From the NCBI GenBank assembly GCA_009786775.1, contig WQRL01000151.1, positions 302 to 5,517 on the forward strand: DNA of 5,216 bases, written 5' to 3'. The stretch is from Oscillospiraceae bacterium. Its GTDB lineage: Bacteria; Bacillota; Clostridia; Oscillospirales; Oscillospiraceae. The notes under the pieces were generated by a model that searched no databases, was not told where the DNA came from, and saw only the letters and a list, made by a program, of their open reading frames with translations. Within the stretch, counting starts at the first letter, position 1. Every line of letters begins with the position of its first letter. Shown piece by piece: positions 1-5,216 of the stretch. Both the position numbers and the translations under genes were made by a program.

Positions 1-827
1 TTGACAGCATCTCCTGTCAAAAATACTGTTTCGTCCGTATAATTTACTATTACCTCTCCCCCGGGAAGGCGCACCCTTATGTCTGTATTCTTCTTACAAA
101 AGCCATTTAAGGTTGCTGCCACAGCGGCCGCACATGCCCCTGTCCCACAGCCTAGTGTGGCTCCGCTGCCCCGCTCCCAAACGCTCATTTTGAGATGGTT
201 TTCGGATATAACTTCCACAAACTCTACATTGACCTGCTCTGGAAATAACGGGTCTTTTTCGATTTTAGGCCCTATTTGGGCAAGATTTACCGCCTCGGCA
301 TCCTCGCAGAAAATGACAGCGTGGGGGTTGCCCATACTGACACAAGTTATGTTGTACGGCTCTCCGCCGCACTGGACCTGCCTGTCAACGACATGTCCTC
401 CGGGAAGGTTTACAGGTATCTCGGAAGCCTCCAGGACCGCTGCGCCCATATCGACCTTAATTTTTGAAAGCTGTCCATTTTCAATTATCAAATCAATGGT
501 TTTAACACCACTGAGGGTTTCTACCGTAATCTGCGTCTTTTCTGCAATCCGGTTGTCATATAGGTATTTAGCAACACAGCGTATGCCGTTTCCACACATT
601 TTCCCCTCACTGCCGTCAAGGTTGAATATCCTCATCTTGGCATCGGCAATTTCCGACGGCATGATTAAGATAAGCCCGTCGCCACCCACTCCAAAATTCC
701 TGTCCGAGAGATAAATAGCCAGGGCAGAGGGCTGCGGTATATCATGCTCAAAGCCGTTTACATATATATAGTCGTTGCCGCAGGAATGCATTTTTGTAAA
801 AGTTATCTCTTTTGTCCCTTCGCTCAT
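1..827 (-). CDS. dapF: Diaminopimelate epimerase, 3' end cut by window edge
   Basis: DapF converts LL-diaminopimelate to meso-diaminopimelate in the cytoplasm, giving the precursor of lysine and of the peptidoglycan cross-link. The enzyme needs no cofactor and uses two cysteines as acid and base. Both are visible: Cys78 in the first-half motif MCGNGIRC (77-84) and Cys227 in the second-half motif CGTGAC (227-232), preceded by WERGSG (217-222). Other family marks are MHSCGNDY (13-20), GVGGDGLI (46-53), FNLDGSE (68-74) and GNPHA (166-170). The reading frame is open to position 1 and ends in TGDAV, which normally lies close to the C-terminus. With 275 residues visible and a family length near 275-285, probably only about ten residues are missing. 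The ATG at 827 is the only possible start: the frame has a TAA upstream and no other start codon between. It begins 4 nt after the carA stop, so it is probably translationally coupled. Residues Ala223 and Gly226 in the second motif differ from the common Glu and Ala. Confidence 0.96.
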   Translation of the reverse strand, partial: MSEGTKEITFTKMHSCGNDYIYVNGFEHDIPQPSALAIYLSDRNFGVGGDGLILIMPSEIADAKMRIFNLDGSEGKMCGNGIRCVAKYLYDNRIAEKTQITVETLSGVKTIDLIIENGQLSKIKVDMGAAVLEASEIPVNLPGGHVVDRQVQCGGEPYNITCVSMGNPHAVIFCEDAEAVNLAQIGPKIEKDPLFPEQVNVEFVEVISENHLKMSVWERGSGATLGCGTGACAAAVAATLNGFCKKNTDIRVRLPGGEVIVNYTDETVFLTGDAV

Positions 828-831
828 GCTG

Positions 832-1917
832 TTAACACCCCCGTCTTTCCTCCATTAGCTTAATAAATTTGTCAAACAAATATCCTGTGTCCTGCGGGCC
901 GCCACAGCCTTCAGGGTGAAATTGAACCGAAAACGCCGGAGCATTTTTGTAAATTATCCCCTCATTTGACCCGTCATTTACATTTACAAACCATTCCTCG
1001 GCAATGCTTTCATCCATACTATCCGATAGGACTTGGTAGCCGTGATTCTGTGATGTTATATAGCATCTGCCTTCAATCAGATCTTTGACAGGCTGGTTTG
1101 CCCCCCTGTGCCCAAACTTCAGCTTTCCTGTTTTGAAGCCGCTTGCAAGGGCCAAGAGCTGATGGCCCATACATATGCCGAACATCGGTACATTTTCCTT
1201 CAAAAGTGCTCTTATTGTTTCTACAATATCCATGTTGTCCTTAGGATCTCCCGGGCCATTAGAGAGCATAATGCCATCAGGGCTGACGCTTAAAATCTCC
1301 TCGGGAGTGCTGCTGTATGGAAAGCTCCACACATCACATCCACGCTGGATTAGTTCACGCCTAATATTTTCCTTTGCACCAAAATCCATGAGGGCGACTG
1401 TAAATTTCGAAGACTGTGCTTTTGCCAGCTTCTTTTCACTTATTGAAACTTTTGCAATCGGCTTTTCGACAAAGTATGATTTTATCTCTGCCATGTCCCT
1501 CTCATCCGGCTTTTCTTTCATTATCTTTCCGTTCATGACACCATTTTCACGGATCATCTTAGTCAGTGCCCTTGTGTCAATATCGCAAATGCCGATAATT
1601 CCGCGCTGATCTAAAAAGGTGCCAAGACTGCCTTCACTGCGAAAATTTGAAGGATCTTGACACGGGCATTTTGTTATGTATGCAATAGGGCCGATTGATG
1701 AACTTTCAAAGTCAGCGGGAATTACACCGTAGTTACCTATAAGAGGGAAAGTCTGTAACACAATTTGACCGTGGTAACTAGGGTCAGTAAGGGTTTCTAA
1801 ATACCCAGTCATACCGGTTGTAAAAACAATTTCCCCTGTTATATCGCCCTGTGCGCCGAAATAGCTGCCCTCGAATATTTTTCCGTTTTCAAGTACTAGA
1901 TATGCTTTTGTTGACAT
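832..1917 (-). CDS. carA: Carbamoyl-phosphate synthase small (glutaminase) subunit
   Basis: CarA hydrolyses glutamine and passes ammonia to CarB, which makes carbamoyl phosphate for UMP and arginine synthesis. The 361 residues fit the family's usual 350-385. The N-terminal CarA-specific domain covers roughly 1-165 (TGMTGYLETLTDPSY at 34-48, GNYGV at 61-65, DIDTRALT at 112-119). The C-terminal class I glutamine amidotransferase domain runs from about 172 to the end. Its triad is complete: Cys249 in FGICMGHQ (246-253), and His334 and Glu336 in QFHPE (332-336). SNGPGDP (219-225), GHRGANQPV (269-277) and SQNHGYQV (289-296) are typical and separate CarA from the related GATases of TrpG, PabA and GuaA. 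After HPE the sequence is GCGGPQD where the family usually has A-x-PGP-x-D. The start at 1917 lies inside purF (22-nt overlap) and has a good ribosome site. carB is not next to it; dapF follows. The partner must be elsewhere, or just past dapF beyond the window. Confidence 0.97.
   Translation of the reverse strand: MSTKAYLVLENGKIFEGSYFGAQGDITGEIVFTTGMTGYLETLTDPSYHGQIVLQTFPLIGNYGVIPADFESSSIGPIAYITKCPCQDPSNFRSEGSLGTFLDQRGIIGICDIDTRALTKMIRENGVMNGKIMKEKPDERDMAEIKSYFVEKPIAKVSISEKKLAKAQSSKFTVALMDFGAKENIRRELIQRGCDVWSFPYSSTPEEILSVSPDGIMLSNGPGDPKDNMDIVETIRALLKENVPMFGICMGHQLLALASGFKTGKLKFGHRGANQPVKDLIEGRCYITSQNHGYQVLSDSMDESIAEEWFVNVNDGSNEGIIYKNAPAFSVQFHPEGCGGPQDTGYLFDKFIKLMEERRGC
836..842 (-). promoter_or_regulatory. 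Probable ribosome binding site of dapF
   Basis: The minus strand reads GGGGGTG, one mismatch from GGAGGTG, ending 8 nt before the dapF ATG. It lies in the last codons of carA. A perfect GGAGG exists at 849-853 but is 21 nt from the ATG, too far for normal initiation, so the nearer imperfect site is preferred. Ribosomes finishing carA may also reinitiate here. Confidence 0.55.
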
Positions 1918-3356
1918 TGATTTCCCTCCAGTTCAAAAATGTGCTTTGATGTAGCCACACCGTCTACATGTCCTGTAAAGCAGGCCGTGCAAAATGACAG
2001 GCTGCATTTGTTGCAGGCTTTCCTCAAGCCGTCAATGCTTATATACCCTAAGCTGTCTGCCCCGATTTTCTGCCTAATTTCATCTATTGACATATTGTTT
2101 GCAATTAGCTTGTCTTCATTATCTATATCGGTTCCAAAGTGGCATGTGTGCCGGAATGGAGGCGATGAGATGCGCATATGCACCTGCTTTGCACCCGCTA
2201 GTTTTAAGCTGGACACAATCCTTTCAGATGTTGTGCCTCGCACAATTGAATCGTCTACCAGCACAATCCGTTTGCCTTTTACATTGGCGGTGAGAGGGTT
2301 TAGTTTTAGCCTAACCGCACTGTCCCGCTCGCTCTGAGTCGGATAAATAAAACTTCTTCCTATGTATCTGTTTTTTACAAACCCTGACATTACGGGGATT
2401 CCGCTGTACTCACTATACCCCTGTGCAGCTTCAAGCCCTGAGTCGGGCACACCGCAAACTATATCGGCCTCAACAGGAAATTCCTCCGCCAGTATGCGCC
2501 CCATATTGTGCCTGGCTTCATATACGCTCAGACCGTCAACAGTTGAGTCGGGCCGCGAAAAATATACATACTCAAATATGCAAAGCCCGCCTCTTATAGC
2601 AGGTTCGGCTAATTTCACCCCTTCGCTTACAAGCGCCCCTTTTTCAAAAGCTATTACTTCCCCCGGCAAAACATCGCGTATAAACTCAAACCCACAAGCC
2701 TCCAGTGCGCAGCTTTCAGAGGCAACCGCAAAGCCGAGCCCGCTTTTCCCAATGCAGAGAGGCCTGTATCCATTTGGGTCCCGGATGGCAATGAGCCTGT
2801 TTTCGCTATCGGCTAAAACTATTGAGAAGGCTCCCCTTAAATCATTTGCAGCCATTACAATGCCTTGTAAAACACTCTTGCAGTTCATGGCATAAAAGGC
2901 TATCAGCGATGAAATAACTTCACTATCACTCGACGAGTTAAAGTTTAGGCCCTGAGTTTTAAGCTGGTACCGAAGTTCCTGCGCATTAGTTATGTTCCCG
3001 TTGTGAGCAGTCGCAATTCTCCCTGTTAGATACTCAGTAATAAATGGCCCGCAATTTTCCCTCACATTACCGCCCGTAGTCGAATACCTCACATGCCCCA
3101 GAGCAATACGGCTCGGCGGGATTTTTTCCAATACACGCTTTGAAAACACCTCGCTGACCAGCCCTACATCTTTATGGCACACAAACAAGTTCTCTCCCAC
3201 AACCGCAATCCCTGCACCTTCCTGGCCCCTGTGCTGCAATGAAAGAAGGCTGTTATATGTTATGCCAACTGCCTCGTCTGTTTTGAGGCTGCAACCAAAA
3301 ACGGCGCATTCCTCACGAAGTTTCTGCTCAAATTCCATATGTCCTTCGTTATCCAT
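1896..3356 (-). CDS. purF: Amidophosphoribosyltransferase (glutamine PRPP amidotransferase)
   Basis: PurF catalyses the first committed purine step: PRPP plus glutamine gives 5-phosphoribosylamine. The N-terminal Ntn-hydrolase glutaminase domain starts at Cys17 (EECAVFG, 15-21). This cysteine should become the N-terminal nucleophile after autocatalytic removal of the preceding residues. QHRGQEGAGI (41-50), HVRYSTTG (88-95), AHNGNITN (117-124) and the DSEV segment (144-147) are typical. The phosphoribosyltransferase domain carries the PRPP loop IVLVDDSIVRGTTS (364-377). Four cysteines match the 4Fe-4S ligands of the B. subtilis enzyme by context: Cys259 before EYVYFSRPDS, Cys405 after SSPPFRHT, and Cys456 and Cys459 in FCTACFTG. 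This is therefore the propeptide, iron-sulfur class, whose B. subtilis member is oxygen-sensitive; nucleotide feedback inhibition is expected from the family. The 486 residues are normal for that class. The gene begins 3 nt after purA and ends inside the carA start. Met1 gives a 16-residue propeptide, whereas Met7 (ATG at 3338) would give 10, closer to the 11 of B. subtilis. The start is not settled. Confidence 0.97.
   Translation of the reverse strand: MDNEGHMEFEQKLREECAVFGCSLKTDEAVGITYNSLLSLQHRGQEGAGIAVVGENLFVCHKDVGLVSEVFSKRVLEKIPPSRIALGHVRYSTTGGNVRENCGPFITEYLTGRIATAHNGNITNAQELRYQLKTQGLNFNSSSDSEVISSLIAFYAMNCKSVLQGIVMAANDLRGAFSIVLADSENRLIAIRDPNGYRPLCIGKSGLGFAVASESCALEACGFEFIRDVLPGEVIAFEKGALVSEGVKLAEPAIRGGLCIFEYVYFSRPDSTVDGLSVYEARHNMGRILAEEFPVEADIVCGVPDSGLEAAQGYSEYSGIPVMSGFVKNRYIGRSFIYPTQSERDSAVRLKLNPLTANVKGKRIVLVDDSIVRGTTSERIVSSLKLAGAKQVHMRISSPPFRHTCHFGTDIDNEDKLIANNMSIDEIRQKIGADSLGYISIDGLRKACNKCSLSFCTACFTGHVDGVATSKHIFELEGNQCQQKHI
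1925..1930 (-). promoter_or_regulatory. Ribosome binding site of carA within purF
   Basis: The minus strand reads TGGAGG, followed by a further G, 7 nt before the carA ATG at 1917. This strong Shine-Dalgarno sequence at ideal spacing supports that start even though it overlaps the last 22 nt of purF, counting its stop codon. The overlap implies coupling of CarA to PurF translation. Confidence 0.8.
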
Positions 3357-3359
3357 AGT

Positions 3360-4628
3360 TTATTCTAACTCCAAATATTCATCTCTTCCGGGGCCGACTG
3401 ATACATATTTTATGGGACAGCCCACCGCAGTTTCTATATAGCGGACATATTCCAGCGCGGCTTTTGGAAGCTGACTTGCACTTTTGCACTTTGAGATATC
3501 GGTTCTAAAGCCTTCTAAATATTCATACACCGGCACCGCCCTTAAAAGCCTGTCCCCCGATGGAAATTTATCTGTCCTTACACCGTCAATTTCATATGCT
3601 GTGCATATGGGTATTTGCTCCATATATGACAGCACATCCATTTTTGTAAGCGCCAGGGTAGTAGCGCCTTGCATTCTTACTCCATATTTGCTGGCTGGAA
3701 CATCAAAAGCACCCACCCGCCGCGGCCTGCCTGTCGCCGCGCCATATTCCCCGCCTGCCTCGCGAAGCGCATTTGCCTGCTCTCCAAAAAACTCTGCCAT
3801 AAACGGCCCTTCGCCTACGCAGCTTGAAAAGGCTTTGGTGACCCCGATAACATTGTCCAGCTTCACACCAGGTACTCCCGCCCCTATCGCCGCATACGCT
3901 GCGAGAGTCTGCGAGGAGGTCGTAAACGGGTAAATACCATAGTCTATATCACGAAGTGCCCCAAGCTGCGCCTCAAACATTATATCGCTGCCTTTCCCGG
4001 CTTCATTTGCCAGAAACTCAGATGTGTCAGTGACAAATGGTGCAACTTCTTGGTAGTACCTCTCAAGCCAGGCCAAAACAGACCTTAGCTCTACCTGCTC
4101 CCCATAGCCCTTTAAGGTCAAATTTTTCCACTCTATTATTTCTTCAAGCCTCTCCTGAGCAGCCTTCATGTCTTGCAAATCTTCCATGCGGAGGCTTTTT
4201 TTCATGTACTTATCCCCGTAGACAGGAGCAATGCCCCGCCTGGTTGAGCCATATTTTTTGTCACCGAGGCGGTCCTCCTCGCAAATATCCTGGGTAATGT
4301 GGTACGGCATGCAAATATGGGCTTTATCGCTTATTTTCAGATTCTCCGGGGTTATTTTAATTCCGCAGTCAGTAAGGTTTTTAATTTCACCCGCCAAATG
4401 TTTAAGGTCAATAACCATGCCCGGCCCCATCACATTCACGGTGCTCTCTCTGAGGATTCCCGACGGCAGAAGGTTTAAGACAAATTTGCCCTTATCATTA
4501 ATTACAGTATGCCCTGCATTGTTTCCCCCCTGATACCGGCAAATAATGCCGTATGATTCACTCAAAAGGTCAACCATCCGCCCCTTGCCCTCATCACCCC
4601 AGTTTATACCCACAACTGCTGTTAACAT
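3360..4628 (-). CDS. purA: Adenylosuccinate synthetase, divergent signature motifs
   Basis: PurA joins IMP and aspartate using GTP to give adenylosuccinate, the first step from IMP to AMP. The 422 residues match the family (about 420-430). The phosphate loop is GDEGKG (11-16) with the catalytic Asp12, and the catalytic His40 lies in QGGNNAGHTV (33-42). Further marks are NLLPSGIL (52-59), YPFTTSSQT (233-241), the aspartate-binding loop with TGRPRR (299-304), and the guanine-recognition motif TKMDVL (328-333). Two classical signatures are altered. Asn9 replaces Gln in QWGDEGKG. The segment from 127 reads GSTRRGIAPVYGDKYMK, with Ala134 where Gly or Arg is usual and Lys143 where the IMP-contacting Arg of E. 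coli PurA would fall. EAQLGALRDIDYG (219-231) also replaces the common EGAQGTMLDIDHG type. I recall similar variants in clostridial PurA, so this is probably a functional subgroup rather than a decayed enzyme. The start follows the purC stop with no gap and has a good ribosome site. Confidence 0.96.
   Translation of the reverse strand: MLTAVVGINWGDEGKGRMVDLLSESYGIICRYQGGNNAGHTVINDKGKFVLNLLPSGILRESTVNVMGPGMVIDLKHLAGEIKNLTDCGIKITPENLKISDKAHICMPYHITQDICEEDRLGDKKYGSTRRGIAPVYGDKYMKKSLRMEDLQDMKAAQERLEEIIEWKNLTLKGYGEQVELRSVLAWLERYYQEVAPFVTDTSEFLANEAGKGSDIMFEAQLGALRDIDYGIYPFTTSSQTLAAYAAIGAGVPGVKLDNVIGVTKAFSSCVGEGPFMAEFFGEQANALREAGGEYGAATGRPRRVGAFDVPASKYGVRMQGATTLALTKMDVLSYMEQIPICTAYEIDGVRTDKFPSGDRLLRAVPVYEYLEGFRTDISKCKSASQLPKAALEYVRYIETAVGCPIKYVSVGPGRDEYLELE
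3369..3374 (-). promoter_or_regulatory. Weak ribosome binding site upstream of purF
   Basis: The minus strand around these positions reads TTGGAGTT, with GGAG about 12 nt before the ATG at 3356, a long spacing. The alternative purF ATG at 3338 has AAGGA only 3 nt upstream, which is too short. Neither site is ideal, so purF may depend on ribosomes terminating at the purA stop 3 nt upstream. The site does not decide the start. Confidence 0.35.
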
Positions 4629-5216
4629 CTAATTTCCCCTTTCTGTGAGTTTTTTCAAGCATTCCTCATACTTACCTGCCGTTTTTTTCAAAACCTCATC
4701 AGGCACATTATCAATTTGCATTTTTCCGCCGAGCTTGTTATTTTCAAGCCAGTCCCTCAAATACTGCTTATCAAAACTTTTAGGAGATACACCCACCTCA
4801 TATTCGTCCAAGCTCCAAAACCTGCTCGAATCAGGAGTAAACAACTCATCCGCCAAAACCAGTTCACCATCGGCATCAAGCCCAAACTCAAACTTTGCAT
4901 CTGCTATAATAAGCCCCTTGCTAAGCGCATAATCATAGCATTTACTGTACAGGCTCAAGCTAATATCCCTAATTTTTGCCGCAAGCTCCCTTCCGGCACC
5001 TTCCTCAAAATGCTTGTATGACACATACTCATCATGAGATTCCTGCGCCTTCGTCGACGGAGTGAAAATCGGTGCTTCAAGTTTTTGAGCAAGCTGATAC
5101 TCCCCTGCAATTGCCTCTCCACAGAAGGTACGGTCCTTATTATACCCCTCCCACAGATGCCCGAACATGTAGCCTCTTACAACACATTCGAAGTTCACCA
5201 TTTTTAGTTTCTTTAC
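4629..5216 (-). CDS. purC: SAICAR synthetase, 5' end cut by window edge
   Basis: PurC ligates aspartate to CAIR using ATP to form SAICAR in IMP synthesis. The frame is open to the window edge, giving 195 visible residues. The first ATG (5201) is not the true start, because the five residues before it (VKKLK) continue the conserved strand leading into FECVVRGY, which lies well inside the family fold. Motifs, in visible numbering: VVRGY (12-16), PIFTPSTKAQ (49-58), HDEYVS (61-66), IIADAKFEFG (103-112), DELFTPDSSRFW (123-134) and SFDKQYLRDWL (147-157). The last three form the ATP and nucleotide binding and C-terminal core. The longer FTP-type insert and VRGY segment resemble the roughly 290-310 residue PurC of the yeast Ade1 type rather than the 235-residue E. 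coli and B. subtilis form. About 90-100 N-terminal residues, with the nucleotide-binding loop, should therefore lie outside. Ala107 replaces the common Thr of ADTKFEFG. The gene ends directly at the purA start. Confidence 0.95.
   Translation of the reverse strand, partial: VKKLKMVNFECVVRGYMFGHLWEGYNKDRTFCGEAIAGEYQLAQKLEAPIFTPSTKAQESHDEYVSYKHFEEGAGRELAAKIRDISLSLYSKCYDYALSKGLIIADAKFEFGLDADGELVLADELFTPDSSRFWSLDEYEVGVSPKSFDKQYLRDWLENNKLGGKMQIDNVPDEVLKKTAGKYEECLKKLTERGN
4636..4642 (-). promoter_or_regulatory. Ribosome binding site of purA within purC
   Basis: The minus strand reads AAAGGGG, ending 7 nt before the purA ATG at 4628, inside the last codons of purC. The purC TAG stop and purA ATG are directly adjacent, so purA can be translated both from this site and by ribosomes leaving purC. 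Confidence 0.65.

Noticed and set aside
38..43. TATAAT on the plus strand with TTGACA at 1-6, a possible antisense promoter
   Set aside because: Spacing between the two boxes is 31 nt, far from 16-18. No acceptable -35 box lies at the right distance from TATAAT, and TTGACA has only a 3/6 match at its own -10 position.
79..714. Long plus-strand open frame of 211 codons opposite dapF
   Set aside because: The minus strand here encodes dapF with all family motifs and both catalytic cysteines. The plus-strand product shows no recognisable motif and is a codon-bias shadow.
832..1917. Considering the GATase gene as guaA, trpG or pabA because it sits among purine genes
   Set aside because: The CarA-specific N-terminal domain (TGMTGY, GNYGV, DIDTRALT) and GHRGANQPV in the C-terminal domain are diagnostic of CarA.
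2362..2895. Plus-strand open frame of 177 codons opposite purF
   Set aside because: It lies wholly within a confidently identified purF, and its Ser/Pro-rich product has no domain; it is the antisense of conserved coding sequence.
828..4627. Repeat of GCTGTTAACA at 828-837 and 4618-4627, both at gene junctions, considered as an operator
   Set aside because: Several 10-nt matches are expected by chance in a window of this size. Both copies are explained by coding: the first MLTA codons of purA, and the end of carA with its stop.
4629..5201. Taking the ATG at 5201 as the real purC start, giving a complete 190-residue protein
   Set aside because: The frame stays open to the window edge, and the residues on both sides of this Met belong to a conserved internal strand. 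The N-terminal ATP-binding part would be missing.

Overview
The window is a compact block of five minus-strand biosynthetic genes with essentially no non-coding space. In transcription order, from high to low coordinates, they are purC (5' end cut off by the window edge), purA, purF, carA and dapF (last few residues cut off by the other edge). Junctions are extremely tight: purC/purA 0 nt (TAG directly followed by ATG), purA/purF 3 nt, purF/carA a 22-nt overlap, carA/dapF 4 nt. Each downstream start has a possible Shine-Dalgarno sequence inside the preceding gene. This is best read as the middle of a single operon. Its promoter and any leader control element must lie beyond position 5216, and its terminator beyond position 1. 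No internal promoter, terminator, RNA gene, mobile element or CRISPR array could be supported.

The organism is most likely an anaerobic member of the Clostridia (Bacillota). The reasons are the strong Shine-Dalgarno sites, a PurF of the self-processing, 4Fe-4S type known from Bacillus subtilis, and a PurA with sequence signatures I associate from memory with clostridial homologs. The moderate GC content with frequent A/T-ending codons also fits. The placement is inference; no rRNA or other phylogenetic marker is present.

Functionally, PurF commits PRPP to purine synthesis. PurC adds aspartate to CAIR in the middle of the IMP pathway, and PurA adds aspartate to IMP on the way to AMP. The PurC and PurA products both need PurB, which is not in the window. 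CarA is the glutaminase subunit of carbamoyl-phosphate synthetase (pyrimidines and arginine), and its partner CarB is not in the window. DapF makes meso-diaminopimelate for peptidoglycan and lysine. The cluster thus mixes purine, pyrimidine/arginine and lysine/cell-wall steps. The common thread is glutamine- and aspartate-dependent metabolism rather than one pathway.

I found no new biological system here. The points most worth a second look are the mixed gene order with carA separated from carB, and the PurA active-site signatures, which depart from both classical family patterns. Smaller points are the undecided PurF start and altered residues near the catalytic motifs of CarA and DapF.
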